Assembly (NCBI GenBank): GCA_020881915.1
Contig: JAJFPB010000001.1
Location: 3,968,001 to 4,032,000, forward strand
DNA from: Paramyrothecium sp. XJ0827
Lineage: Eukaryota; Ascomycota; Sordariomycetes; Hypocreales; Stachybotryaceae
DNA: 64,000 nucleotides
Direction: 5' to 3'
The notes beneath the pieces are model-generated. The model worked only from the letters and a program-made list of their open reading frames with translations. It was not told where the DNA came from and ran no database searches. This document shows positions 1 through 10,830 of this stretch, piece by piece (position 1 is the stretch's first letter; the number at the start of each line of letters is the position of its first letter). The translations under genes were made by a program, and so were the position numbers.

Positions 1-375
1 TCCAGGTTGACCCTCGGCCATCTTCCCTCGGCTGCCCCAGAGGCGCCCTTTTGCCCAACCCGCTCTTTCTTCGCGCAACAACTTTCGACCCGTTTCGATT
101 GCCGGCATCAATATCGACGGTAGGGTTACGGATACTCACAATTCGACTGTATATCGATTCGACCCTTTCATTTGGATCATTCCTTCGGACACCACAGCAT
201 ATAACTCACACGCCTGAAACTTACACGACTGAAACATCACCGTCGAATCACATTCTATTCCTGGTGTCAATAGTTCTTTTGAGGCTGTCTACGCCTCACT
301 ACATTACAGGTCTTTGATAGACCTGACGACGTTCACCAAACTTCTCTCCTCGAGCCGGCAGATATCTTACCCGAC
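1..375. other. 5' flank and leader of the Flc-like gene
   Basis: This stretch holds no convincing coding sequence. It is pyrimidine-rich with alternating C/T and A/C tracts, which fits a fungal promoter and 5' leader for the gene starting at 376. Short ORFs here have no family resemblance. Confidence 0.5.
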
Positions 376-2667
376 ATGGCGGGCTACGGTTCAAGGTGGA
401 ATGCTTGGAAGCTGGCAACTGCCATTGCCTTTCTGGCAACTGGCGTGGTGGGTGACGATATCCTTCGTACAAGTGGATTTACCGAGTGTGTCAACAACGC
501 AAATGTCAAGGTGGAAAAGGTCGACCTCAGCTACAACAGTAGCAACAGGACAATCGTTTTCGATGTTGCTGGCTCCAGCGGGAAGCAGCAGAACGTAAGC
601 GCGGTGCTCGAGGTCAAGGCTTACGGCAACGACATTTACTCCAACACGTTCAACCCCTGCGATTCTGATACGTTCGTCGAGCAGCTATGTCCCGTTCCTG
701 AGGGTAGCTTCGCCGCCAACGGCAAGCTTGCGATTCCCGAACAGTATGCCGGCATGGTCCCTGCTATCGCCTTTCAGATTCCCGATATCGCCGCCCTGGC
801 AACCCTGAAACTCATTTCGGCAGAGGATGGCAAGGAAGTGGCCTGCATTCAGTCGCAAGTTTCCAACGGAAAGACCGTCAATGTTCCTGCCATTCCATAT
901 GTGGCCGCCGGTATCGCTGGCGCTGCATTGTTGCTTTCCGCTGTCTCTGCTGCCAGTGCCGCCATCGCTGGTGGCGGCGTGGGAGGCGTCGGCACCACAA
1001 GCCCGGGGTTCGGCGAGGTCATTGGATGGTTCCAGGGCGTAGCCATGAACGGAATGATGTCGGTCAACTATCCTCCTGTGTACCGAACCTTCACCACCAA
1101 CTTCGCATTTTCCACTGGCATCATCCCCTGGACCCGACTGCAACAGGGCATCGACGACTTCCGAGGCCGTACCGGCGGCAACCTGACGGTCAACAGCGTC
1201 GAGTACTTGAAGAAAGCCACGCTTGTTTATCCCGACGGGTCAACCTTCACGCCCGAGCAGCAGTCTGAGAAGGTTAAGCGCTCTCTTCAGACCTTCGCTG
1301 CTGTGCTCGCTCGCCAGGTTGATGTCTCCGTTGGCGAGGGTAGCCAAGATGGTGGCAGCGGCGACGTCAAGTCAGTCATGTCCGGCATCCAAGGCTACGT
1401 TGAACAACTTGCCGTTCCCGACACCAACGTTTTCATGAACATCCTTCTCGTTGTTGCAATCCTCATCGCGACTATCATTGTTGGTATTCTCCTTGTCAAG
1501 GTTGTCCTCGAACTCTGGGCCATCTGGGGAAGCTTTCCCGAGGCTCTCAAGGGCTTCCGCAAACACTACTGGGGAACCATTGCTCGCACCATCACGTCTC
1601 TTATTCTGGTTCTTTACGGTATCTGGGTCCTTTATTGCATTTTCCAGTTCATCAGGGGCGACTCGTGGGCCGCCAAGGCGCTCGCTGGAGTTACTCTTGC
1701 CATCTTCACAGCCATCCTTGCCTTCTTCAGCTGGAAGATCTGGTCGACAGCCCGAAAGCTAAAGGACGAGGACGGCGATACCAGCGCTTTGTATGAAGAC
1801 AAGTCGCTATGGACGAAGTACTCCATCTTCTATGACGCGTACCGCAAGAACTACTGGTGGCTCTTCGTCCCTACCATCATCTACATGCTCGTGAAGGGCG
1901 TTGCCCTCGCTGTGGGCGATGGCCATGGCATGGCACAGACTGTTGCCATGATCGCCATCGAAGGTGCCATGCTCATCCTGCTTCTATGGAGCCGTCCCTA
2001 CGAGCGCCGCTCCGGTAACGTCATCAACATTATCATCCAGGTAGTCCGTGTCTTGTCCGTCGTCTGCATTTTGGTTTTCGTGGAGGAGTTTGGCATCCGA
2101 CAAACAACTCAGACCGTCACTGGAGTTGTTCTGATTGTTGTGCAATCGACTCTGACTGGTATCTTGGCCATTCTGATTGCCTGGAATGCCATCAACGCCT
2201 GCTGCAAGGAGAACCCCCACCGCAAGCGTAGAAAGGAGATGGGTAAGTGTCCAGATATGCCGCTCACAAGCTAGATGAGAAGAATTGTCATTGCTAACAC
2301 ATTTTCTACAGAGAAGCTCCAGCGGGACACGTTGACACCCTTGAGTGCGCGGAACTCCCTTCTCCTGGACCGCCCTAGTTCAGGCCAGAACAAAAGCCTG
2401 CTGTCTCTTCCCAAGCTCAGCACGGCAGAGAAGGGTCAAGGCTACCAGAACATCCGAGACCCCTACGCCGCTGAGGACGGTCTGCAGCCACCAATGGCAC
2501 CGTCAGGCGGGCCCATGTACCGACCGCTCACGCCGACAACTTACGTTGATGCCCGTCAAAGCCTGATAAGCACAGCTGCGCCCTTCGGCCGGGACGGTCA
2601 ACAGCAGCAGCCTCCTAGATACAACCAGGGCTACCGCTTCGGCGACGAGGGCTATCGCGGGTTCTAA
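376..2667 (+). CDS. Flc/TRP-like multi-pass membrane protein (ML-like domain + TRP domain)
   Basis: CDS join(376..2242, 2312..2667), 740 aa. The intron 2243..2311 starts GTAAGT, has a TGCTAAC branch site and ends TACAG; the phase joins cleanly. Residues 1-26 look like a signal peptide. Residues 27 to about 165 match the N-terminal ML-like (TRP_N) lumenal domain of fungal Flc proteins, with several Cys and N-glycosylation sites. A first membrane segment lies near 175-197, followed by a conserved loop containing VAMNGMMSVNYPP, then a cluster of hydrophobic segments from about 350 to 605 (TRP-like domain), and a basic, Pro/Gln-rich cytosolic tail to 740. In yeast and Aspergillus this family (Flc1-3, Pkd2 in fission yeast) acts at ER, vacuole or plasma membrane in FAD/heme transport, Ca2+ signalling and wall integrity. 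The paralogue cannot be assigned from sequence alone. It is convergent with the VPS9 gene. Confidence 0.88.
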
Positions 2668-3080
2668 GCAAACAATGGCAAATATTATCTGCTCTTTACT
2701 GGCGTCACACCTACACGCTCCTTAGCGACTCTTGACTTTGGTCAATTTTTTTTCCTTATTGGGTGGTTCATCGCGGAGTTGCAAACGATACCTGGCATAT
2801 GTACATGCACAATTGTACAAAGTATTTGCTGATTGAGGCTGTTTATATACATGTTCTACGGGGTCATAGGCGGAGGAGTTGAGATAGACAAGACATCAAG
2901 ATCGCATCTTAAACCAGTGCAGAGCCGACTTCGAGGAAATCAAGCTTGACCCGTGATGTAGTCCCAGAATGTAACAACGCCCCCGCTCCACGAAAAGGGG
3001 GCACAAGGTCAAGATTCTTTGCCGGCAGGGAATTTGGTATGCGTATATAATTCATGCACATTACTTTCGCTCTACGAACG
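2668..3080. other. convergent 3' intergenic region
   Basis: About 410 bp between the stop codons of the Flc-like gene and the VPS9 gene. It holds T-rich tracts near 2747 and AT-rich sequence suited to 3' UTR and poly(A) signals of the two convergent transcripts. No ORF is supported. Confidence 0.5.
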
Positions 3081-5779
3081 CTATGTAGACAATGCAAGGC
3101 AGGCATCAACGGCCAATCCGACTCTAAAGGCGGCAACTGTTAGCTTTCTGTCTAAAGATCTGAAAATCAGGGGTGCTTGAGGTTGCAGGCCAGACGAGAA
3201 TGGGGATGGTGACGGATGCAGGAGTTGAGCGACCGCGGGAGCCAACATGAACGTACCTTCCCTCCTTCTGGTATACCACGTCGCTAATTATGTCCTTGTC
3301 TAGATCGGGGAACATGCCCGCCAACGTCTCTACCACGTTTGCGTGCTCGGCGCGAGTTAGACGCTCGGCTTCGGCCGCCTCGGCGCTGGCCTGCCGGGCC
3401 GCCGCCTCTTCCGCGGATAGGTTGTGCCTTGATGACGGCCGACGGGCGCTGTCCCGAACGTCTTGGTCGCCAGCGGACGACCGCGGCGCCTGATGCTCTT
3501 GTGATAGGCGCGGCGCGTTACCCCCGGCGGCGGAGGAGGCGCCGTTGTCGTCCGAAAAGATGCGGCCAATAGTTGATAGAGGCTTCTGGAACGTCCTGAG
3601 CAGGCCGGCAATAGCTGCGCCATCCTCGTTGCCGTCGCCGTCGTTGGAGCGGCGCGGCGTACCGGAAGCATCTTGTCCGTCCATGGAAGGGCGCGCAGGC
3701 CCTTCCCCAAGTTGGAGCGATGCCTTCTCGTTGAAGGTAGGTTGCTGCGCTGTTCTAGGTGAAGTGGCTTGGTGTTTTTCTGCGATGGCTGAGACTGCAG
3801 CCTCCACGTTCTTCTCAAATTCATCATCGGTGATTGTCAGTGTTGTGCGGTCCATATTTTCAATGAACTGAATGGCGCCCATCTGCCGCTGCATTAGCTC
3901 TCTACGTACAAATGGTGTAATACCAACAGTCATACCAGTGAAGATAGGTAATATCCAGCCTCGCCGCCGAGCTTTTCTTGGTTCCGGAATCTCAAGATAT
4001 ACTGGACGTTGGATACCAAATGCTCGGGATTCGACTGAAGAACCACATAAATGAGCAAAGGCATAAATGAGTCAGCCGAAGAATCCGATTTGTTGTGTTT
4101 AAGGAGACCTTCCCTGACGGTTAGCGACAGGAATCCTAGGATTTCAGCATGAATTTACCAAAGATGACTTTGCAGCAGTTAAGAACGCAGATGATCTTAT
4201 CCCGTGGTGCCCTGTAAGATTTTATCTTCAGAAGCTCTGTGATGGTTCTCATGTTAGCTTGAAGTATACCTTGCAGTGTGCTGCTGGGGAGTTGCCTACC
4301 TTGCTGCGCCAGCTTGAGAAATCTCCGGCCACTATCACCTACAGCAGGAATGTCTAGATGCTCTTCTCTCACCCAGCCATAGATGTTGATCTTTTGCGCA
4401 ACAATGTCGTCACGCTCCACGTCCTCTTGATGCTGCCCTCGCCTTCCCGGGCCAAGGAGAGCGTCGGCCGCTTTCCGTTTCGTCTTAGCGCCCGGTATAG
4501 GCTTTGGAGGGGGAATTGCTGGAGAGAAAGTCTGGCTGTATAGCCTATTCATGACCAACTTCTCCATCCCTTCGCGAGCGTTGTCGAATTCTGCATCGGA
4601 AACATCCCTCCAGACCTCGCATTGGGCCATCTTATTGGCGATGAAGGCTAGGAAGTCACTGATAATCTTGACCTGCTCATGAACCATCCATTGGCGTTTT
4701 CCAAATTCAGATAGAAATGATTTGAGATACCTGGCAACCGGATCTGCCTTCTTGTTCCGCAGTTGCTCCAAGAAGCGATGGAAGTCAAACGGTAGGCTAG
4801 GCTCCGGTTCAGGTTCAGGAGGCGGTGGCCGATGGATTTGTACCGATGGTGACATGGGCGATGCAAGCGTCGAGGCATGATCGTCTTGAGTTATGATGCC
4901 GAGTGCGCTATCTTTGGGAGGCACGGGGGGGCCTTGATCCTCCTGGACTCTTTCCTTTGATCGAACGCTTATCGGGGAAGCGGGAGCGATGTGCAGATTT
5001 TGGAAGTCCGGTAGCTGGCTGGTAAACGTCGCCGACAACGGCTCTAAGCTCGATCTCCGCGGGGGATGCTGAACAGGGCTCCCTAGCATAGGCGAAGCAA
5101 TCTCTAGCCGTGGACTCATGACTTCCTCGGCCCCCGGCCCCCCGCCTGACTCGCTGAACTGCTCCATGATGCTTTGTATCTCCGACCTGGAGCCCCCATC
5201 CTGGTCGTCCTCGCTCGTGTATCGTTTATCCTCATCCTCTGTGTCTGTCCTGGTGGGCGAATGATCTGAGTAGTTGGATCGAGCGTTGGAGGGAGTACGG
5301 GAAGGAGGCTGGGAATTTCTGGGCGTGGGCGGTGTGGGATCAATGTATCCGGCCGGTTCTGGGGTGAGATACTGCGCATGTAGGTCCGCGGGCTTCAACG
5401 TGGTTGTGGAAGACGACATGGCTTCGGAGGTGGCTTCTGGTGCAAGAACCAACTTCTCGGGTAGCTTTCCCTTCCCTTTTGCTGCCGCGGACGACTGCTC
5501 GTCTTGTACAGAGGACGGAATTTCGGCAGAGGCGGCTTCTACTACGGGAACATGGGCCTTGTCGTCCCTTTGTGCGTCAATGTCGGTAGGGACAGTCGCA
5601 GCAGCCGCAGGGACCGCAGCCGCTTTATAAGTATGATCGCCGGGTTCGGCATTGTCGCCATGCGCCACCCCCACCGAGGGGTCGTTGGACGTCGTCACCT
5701 CAACGTCCTTCTGGTGAAGCGAGGCATCGTCGCCGCTGGGCTGGCCGGAAGGGTTGGTCGGCTGGTCCTGGGAAGACAT
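3081..5779 (-). CDS. VPS9: Vps9-type Rab5 guanine nucleotide exchange factor (VPS9 + CUE domains)
   Basis: CDS complement(join(3081..3123, 3257..3882, 3936..4108, 4159..5779)), 820 aa. All three introns have GT donors, AG acceptors and GCTAA-type branch sites, and all phases match. The ATG at 5779 is preferred because the upstream in-frame extension lacks an ATG at its end and looks non-conserved. Residues 1 to about 330 are disordered, Ser/Pro/Asp-rich. A helical bundle starts near 335 (FDFHRFLEQLRNKKADPV). The VPS9 core follows, with DKIICVLNCCKVIFGLLKH and then PLLIYVVLQSNPEHLVSNVQ; GAIQFIENMD begins exon 3. A CUE ubiquitin-binding domain (about 775-818) ends the protein and is completed only by the 43-nt last exon. 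The family activates Rab5/Vps21 on endosomes, and CUE binds ubiquitinated cargo. A central acidic, low-complexity linker separates the domains. Confidence 0.92.
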
Positions 5780-7023
5780 CCAAAGCAAGCGGCAGCCGGG
5801 GCGGGGGTTCCCGGAGAATGTTTCAGTCGGAAGCCGTGGCCGAGTCGGGTGGGACAAGGTTCGATGTTGCTCGGCGAGCTTCAGACACGGCTCGACATGG
5901 GCGTCGTGGACAGTTTGGCGTGCAGGGCGGAAGCACGAGAATTGGTCAAGGAAAAGAGGTGGTCTGGCGGATGAGCTCTCAGAACGGCCGTTCAGGTATG
6001 CTGCGCGAGTTTCGAGAGCCAGAAGGGTTGCGAGCAGGAAGAAGAAATGTGAAACTCTTCGCCAAGGCCGTGTCTCTTGGGCGGGCTGTTGTTGGAACAA
6101 GGTAGAAAAGCAAGGCAAGCTACCTACCTACACCTGAAGGTAAGGTAAGGCCAGGCGTCGTAGGGGTACCGTCCCTCAGGTTCCTTAGGGACTAAAGCAA
6201 CTAAGGTAACTTAGCTCAAGGTGGGCAGGGTACCCTGCTATCGCTAGGGCACCTAAAGTTGTTGAGCTGCTGTTAGCAGCGGGCTTCGGGTCAGGTCAGC
6301 AGGGCGGGCTGCAGGGCTGCCCTGGCACTCGTTAGTGCGGCTCCCCGCATTAACTGGGCTAACCACCCTCTTAACGTCGATGCCTGGTCTGCGTGGGGCT
6401 ACACACTAGTCGCCTGGAGAACTAAGGTAAGGTGGTACTTAGACGACGAGAGATGCCGCGCCAAGCTGCTTTTCCTTGATCACGGGCTCACTTTCAAGTT
6501 GCATCTGCCACATACGAAACTGTCCGATGACACCTTGGCTAAGGTATCTCATGGCGGCGGCGAGACTCTCAGCTGCTCGGAAATACATTGACCATGCCAT
6601 GTAGCACCCGGGGACGTCAGTCTGCTTCGTTTCCGTGCCATGAGGAAGAGTCCCAGGCTCTGCAATTGCATGTTTCCATCCTTGGTGCTAACGTTGGACT
6701 ACCCCAGTCCCAGCGGCTAGACATCTGCTGTCGTGCATTGACACGCAACACTAAATTGTTGTACCACTAACAGACCTTGTTGAAAAGCAGCCATGAGAGT
6801 ATCAAGCCTCGTCTGACATACAATGGAAGCAGCCCAAGGTCGTTGTGCATCTGGGCTTAGCAAGCGGGGATGACGGCTTCAGCCCATGCCACGGGCCCCC
6901 ATGGCGCTTCGGCCAGTCGAGTCATCACCGACCTCGACAGGCCACAACTTTGTATATATTGTGTACGAGGCGGTAGAATCTACTTTCGGCATTCACATCA
7001 TAAAACCCATCAATTTATATTCA
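5780..7023. other. divergent intergenic region with GGTAA/GGTAC low-complexity motifs
   Basis: This is the shared upstream region of the VPS9 gene (minus) and the DUF4291 gene (plus). It contains clustered AAGGTAAGG, CCTTAGG and GGTACC motifs at about 6119-6460 and a 14-bp perfect palindrome at 6225-6238. No coding sequence is supported. Confidence 0.5.
6225..6238. repeat. 14-bp perfect palindrome around a GGTACC core
   Basis: The sequence GCAGGGTACCCTGC equals its own reverse complement. It lies in the GGTAA/GGTAC-rich intergenic stretch upstream of VPS9. It could be a binding site for a dimeric regulator or chance in low-complexity DNA. Confidence 0.6.
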
Positions 7024-7659
7024 ATGTCCTCACAAACTCCATATTGTCAGATCCGCGCTCTTTACGATGAAGAGCTCGTGACTGTATACCAAGCATACAA
7101 CTCGGCAATTGCCGAGGCTGCTGTTTCTACACAGAAGCTCAACGCGTCTCCAGATTTCAAAGTCACCCGAATGACGTGGATCAAGCCCAGTTGGGCCTGG
7201 ATGATGTATCGAAGCGGTTATTCATTCAAAGACCCTGGACAATCCCGCATTCTCGCACTGAAGATGAAGCACGAGCACTTCATGCACCTCCTCGAGAATG
7301 GCGTGCTTTCGTCACACACCCAAAAAGCTATGCCGGGCTCAGGCGGCACAATCAATCGTTCAGAGTCGACCGAGGTCAGGATTCAGTGGGATCCAGAGAG
7401 AAATGCGAGGCTAGGCAAGCTCACGTACCGCAGCATACAGATTGGCATTCCAGGAAGGTTGTGCGAGACGTGGGCCAATGAGTGGATTGAACGTATTGAG
7501 GATGTAACGGAACGAGCCCAAAGTTTGAAGAGAGTGCTGGACGAGCAACCGGATATCACCGATGAGGAGCTAACAAAGCTCGGTCTCATACCCCAGGAAC
7601 GCCCATTTCCTGTCACTCAAAATGTCCGAGAGAGGCTCATGATGGGTGAGGCGCCCTAG
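7024..7659 (+). CDS. DUF4291 family protein
   Basis: A single exon of 211 aa. The ATG at 7024 gives a length typical of DUF4291 (about 200 aa); the in-frame extension to 6886 is not needed. Family-like segments visible are the N-terminal IRALYDEELVTVYQAYN, KVTRMTWIKPSWAWMMYRSG, ILALKMKHEHFMHLLENGV and, centrally, EVRIQWDPERNARLGKLTYR. The C-terminus holds DITDEELTKLGLIPQERPFP. The family is found in bacteria and fungi and its biochemical role is unknown. There is no signal peptide or membrane segment, so it is probably cytosolic. It lies next to the degenerate HET/GIY-YIG patch. The family assignment is strong; no function should be inferred. Confidence 0.85.
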   Translation: MSSQTPYCQIRALYDEELVTVYQAYNSAIAEAAVSTQKLNASPDFKVTRMTWIKPSWAWMMYRSGYSFKDPGQSRILALKMKHEHFMHLLENGVLSSHTQKAMPGSGGTINRSESTEVRIQWDPERNARLGKLTYRSIQIGIPGRLCETWANEWIERIEDVTERAQSLKRVLDEQPDITDEELTKLGLIPQERPFPVTQNVRERLMMGEAP

Positions 7660-8192
7660 GCTCACACCTTGATTTGTATATAACAGCCCACGCCATATGT
7701 GTAGGTAGGAATCCACCTTGGCATATAGCACACTAGACTCGGCTGGACACTGCATCATAAAGCGGCTGGTTCGAATTACGACATGCCGTGGAGTAGACCC
7801 GACTGGCTTCATGGGATTCTCGAGGAATCGACGCCAGGAATCATCAAAACGTGTTGGCATTTTAGGGCTGGCCATCACATTAAACTATTCCATTTCCCAC
7901 TTCAGGTCCAACATCTGTTGCTTGTGGAACATTGGCCGAGATGATGTGCTTCAAAAAAGGCCCTCTTGTATAGTCTAGAAAGATTGCATTCCATCTCACT
8001 TACTTTCGGAGTTAAGTAACCTACAGCCTTTCTACCTTTGACATTAAACTTGATATGATACTACGAACGGGAATGGAGGCTATTGAATATTCGCCGAAAC
8101 AATCCACGCCTGTTCCCCGTAATCCGCGGCACGAACCATGCTGCAGTTGCAACACTGTTACTTGCAGACATCGCCCGCCTTGAACGCTCGCA
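7660..8192. other. gene-free stretch beside accessory patch
   Basis: About 530 bp without a recognisable gene. Short ORFs on both strands have no family resemblance. This may be decayed accessory DNA downstream of the DUF4291 gene. Confidence 0.4.
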
Positions 8193-8576
8193 TCATTCCA
8201 AGCTTTCTGGCTCACTCAGGCGTTCCGCGGATGCCAAATGGATCAAAGTATGCCCTGCATGGGCTTCCGTGAATTGTACAAAGCGGCGACATTCATTCTC
8301 GGTTAAACCCCACGAGAGAATGCATTGGTTGGATGAGGCGTCGTAGTGTAATAGTAACTGGTAGTATGGTGACGTTTCGCGCTCTGTCCCGAGCTTGTGA
8401 AAGGGTGTGGAGCCGGTGTTCCTGTGCTCACGAATTCTTTTGCCTATACCACTAGTTTCAACCGATCGTGTAGATGAGCCTATGTAAACACCCTCGGGAC
8501 TGCTGTTGATTGTTGGGATGTCGAGGTTAACGCCCCCACACACATAGATCCTCGCTTGCTCCCGGGAGGTCATCAT
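8193..8576 (-). CDS. small GIY-YIG-like protein or fragment
   Basis: An ORF of 127 aa from the ATG at 8576; the frame stays open upstream but without a usable ATG at its end. Residues 29-35 read GVYIGSS and residues 43-51 read GIGKRIREH. This spacing resembles the second half of a GIY-YIG nuclease core (YIG, then Arg and His on the first helix). The first GIY element and the metal-binding Glu cannot be placed with confidence. C-terminal residues include a Tyr/Leu-rich PYYQLLLHYD segment. It may be a fungal GIY-YIG family protein, a nuclease fragment from a mobile element, or a chance match. It sits next to a HET-domain relic, which supports an accessory, decaying region. Confidence 0.4.
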   Translation of the reverse strand: MMTSREQARIYVCGGVNLDIPTINSSPEGVYIGSSTRSVETSGIGKRIREHRNTGSTPFHKLGTERETSPYYQLLLHYDASSNQCILSWGLTENECRRFVQFTEAHAGHTLIHLASAERLSEPESLE

Positions 8577-8971
8577 GTCCTGGAGGCTGGTGCTCTCTCT
8601 GCCTCCTGTTGACCTCGACACCAAGAAGGACAGACTAAATGATCGCCTCTGCGATCTCTTGCTCCGACATCTAACTAGCAATAGAATTTAGCGCGCTATT
8701 CTGTCCCCCAAAATTCGAGATAAGTGTGATTTAACATTGTGTTCAAGAGCCTATTATACTAGAGAGTCAAACAGGGCAGCCTTGACGTGCAGGCAGAACA
8801 GCTTGGTACCTAGTTGGAGAAACGAGGTTGGCCCGCCGCGAGAGAAAAGGTGTGATGTCCTCTGGTGGGTGAACAACATCGTTAGCAGGGCCTATGAGAC
8901 CGTGTTCTTCTTGGTGCTTGACATCGGCGATTGTGTCTTCTGGATCGGAGCCCGACATGAACGGCCGGTAA

Positions 8972-9489
8972 TCATTCAATGATGCTTTGCATGGCTACCT
9001 GTCTCGACCTGAGCCAGCGGACTATGGATGTCATTGCTGTCCAGTACCCTGAGTTGATGACCTCCGAGAGCTCGGCGGTGCTGGCCTTGTCGATGCAGCA
9101 TGCATTGACCCATACATAGAAGAAGTCAGGGACAGTGCAATGTCGCAGCAGCCACAGACCTTCGCCCACTCTTTCAATTGCGTGTTATGCCTACTGTGCA
9201 TCACATGATCGCAAATAACCTCCTCCTCTGCTAATATGTGGGAGAGAATGGCATAATTTGGAGCCATGGCCAAGGTAAAAGCTCCAGGCTTCCGGTCTTC
9301 GTGTTCAATAGCCGCAAAGCTATTCTTATTGAGCAGTCCGTCGTTCTCTGCGCTCCACGGGACCTGCAGGATGCCGAGACTAATCAACTGGTGATCAAGA
9401 GGCAGAAATCTCTTATGCGATTTGAATTGGTGTGATCTCGTTATTGGCCTCATGGCTTCCTGCTGAAGATTGTTGCATGTGATCCACAT
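8972..9489 (-). pseudogene. HET-domain (heterokaryon incompatibility) gene relic, frameshifted
   Basis: The reading frame from the ATG at 9489 contains a HET-like start, NYAILSHILAEEEV, followed by EWAKVCGCCDIAL. It then loses homology. A second frame, 8972..9169, takes over with YVWVNACCIDKASTAELSEV and INS, the next conserved HET block. A frameshift near 9120-9140 therefore separates the blocks. After INS the expected Arg-Trp-Tyr region and the rest of the domain decay into unrelated residues. HET proteins trigger cell death after fusion of incompatible hyphae; this copy cannot make an intact domain. A sequencing error could explain the frameshift but not the missing C-terminal part. Confidence 0.72.
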
Positions 9490-9651
9490 CGTTTTCTTCT
9501 CATCACGGGATTGAGCAACAGCTCAGAGCGATTTTTCGTCGTAAAAATGATGAATCAAGTAAATGTTAAATTCGACGCTTCCATAAGTCCATCTATCTAC
9601 AGCATTTCCAATGCTATTATGATACAAGTCACACGTCCAACCACGACTCGC

Positions 9652-10719
9652 TTAACCGTTGACAACGGTGCCACCATTGCAGTGGATGGTCTGACCGCTG
9701 ATACAGGAGCTGTCGCTGCAAGCCAGGAAGACGACGCAGGTGGCGATCTCAGAAGGCTGGGCAGGGCGGCCCATGGGGCTGGTGAACTGCTTCTGGGCCT
9801 CGTCTGACATTGTCGCTGGGATAAGAGGAGTCCACACTGTAGCATTGTATTAGCTACCGATGAACTCATCCAACTGGAGTGGGAAACTTACCAGGACCTG
9901 GAGCAACAGCGTTGACGCGGATCCCCTTGCTCACGTACTGATTGCTCAAACCTCGAGTGAAGGACACGATAGCGCCCTTAGTAGATGTGTAATCAAGGAG
10001 GTCTGGTCGACCAATATAGGCATTGATTGAAGCATTGTTGATGATGGTTGATCCAGACTTCATGTGTGGCAGGGAGTACTTGGCGATGTAGAAGTAGGGG
10101 TGAATGTTGGTGTTGAAAGTGTGGACCCATTGATCCTCGGAGAGGTCCTTGATATCCTCAACCATCATCTGATCTGTAGCAATCTTAGTCAACAAGTATC
10201 TTCCCTGGGAACCGTAGATTGGCAACTTACAAGCAGCGTTGTTGAACAAAATATCGATTCCGCCCATCTTCTCCACGGCAAAATCAACCGCCTTCTTGCA
10301 GTTCTCACGCTGGGTCAGGTCGACAGCCAGGAGATGGCACTTGGCGCCTAACTCCTCAACTCTTTTCTTGGTATCCTGGGCATCCTTCTCCTCCTCGGGA
10401 AGGTACACAATAGTCGAGTCAGCCCCCTCGCGAGCAAAGAGAACAGCAGTCGCAGCACCAATGCCACTGTCACCTCCTGTAATCAGAGCCTTGCGGCCCT
10501 TGAGCTTATCCGCAGCCCTGTAGGTAATTTCATGGCCACCGATTTCCGAGGGAATTTTGTCATAAGTAGGCTTCGGGTCAGGCATCTCCTTCTCGGTGCC
10601 TGGGACGTCCTGGTGCGTCACAGGGATCTGGAAGCCTGCGATTCGCATGAGCATGATCAGCCATTGGGCGAGCTTCTTTGATGAGTGGTCACCGTACCTT
10701 GATCGAATTGGGACGACAT
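9652..10719 (-). CDS. NAD(P)-dependent short-chain dehydrogenase/reductase (stress-protein type)
   Basis: CDS complement(join(9652..9836, 9892..10173, 10231..10635, 10698..10719)), 297 aa. Three introns (62, 57, 55 nt) have GTAAGT/GTACGG donors and AG acceptors, with matching phases. The first exon is only 22 nt and gives MSSQFDQ before the join. The cofactor motif TGGDSGIG is at 60-67 and NNAA precedes residue 143. Asn165, Ser191, Tyr204 and Lys208 (YTSTK) form the catalytic set. The C-terminus reads GRPAQPSEIATCVVFLACSD and GQTIHCNGG, typical of the classical SDR fold. It resembles the bacterial YghA/YhxC and general-stress-protein-39 class, which has an extended N-terminus of about 45 residues. 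The substrate cannot be told. It is cytosolic, with no signal peptide. A TATAAATA box lies about 105 bp upstream. Confidence 0.92.
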
Positions 10720-10822
10720 CGTGAATAATTGTGATTGATCAGTTCGAGGTTATGCTAGGGCGTCAGAGGTTGAGAAAGTGTGAGTTTTCCTGAAAATGTT
10801 GACCAGGTATTTTTACAAGATG

Positions 10823-10830
10823 TATTTATA
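10823..10830 (-). promoter_or_regulatory. TATA box of the SDR gene
   Basis: TATAAATA on the minus strand, about 105 bp upstream of the SDR start codon at 10719. A canonical TATA box is common in stress-inducible fungal genes, so inducible expression is an inference. Confidence 0.55.

Noticed and set aside
5780..6118. N-terminal extension of the VPS9 gene
   Set aside because: The open frame starts with a non-ATG codon and the added residues look like translated UTR; the ATG at 5779 fits the family better.
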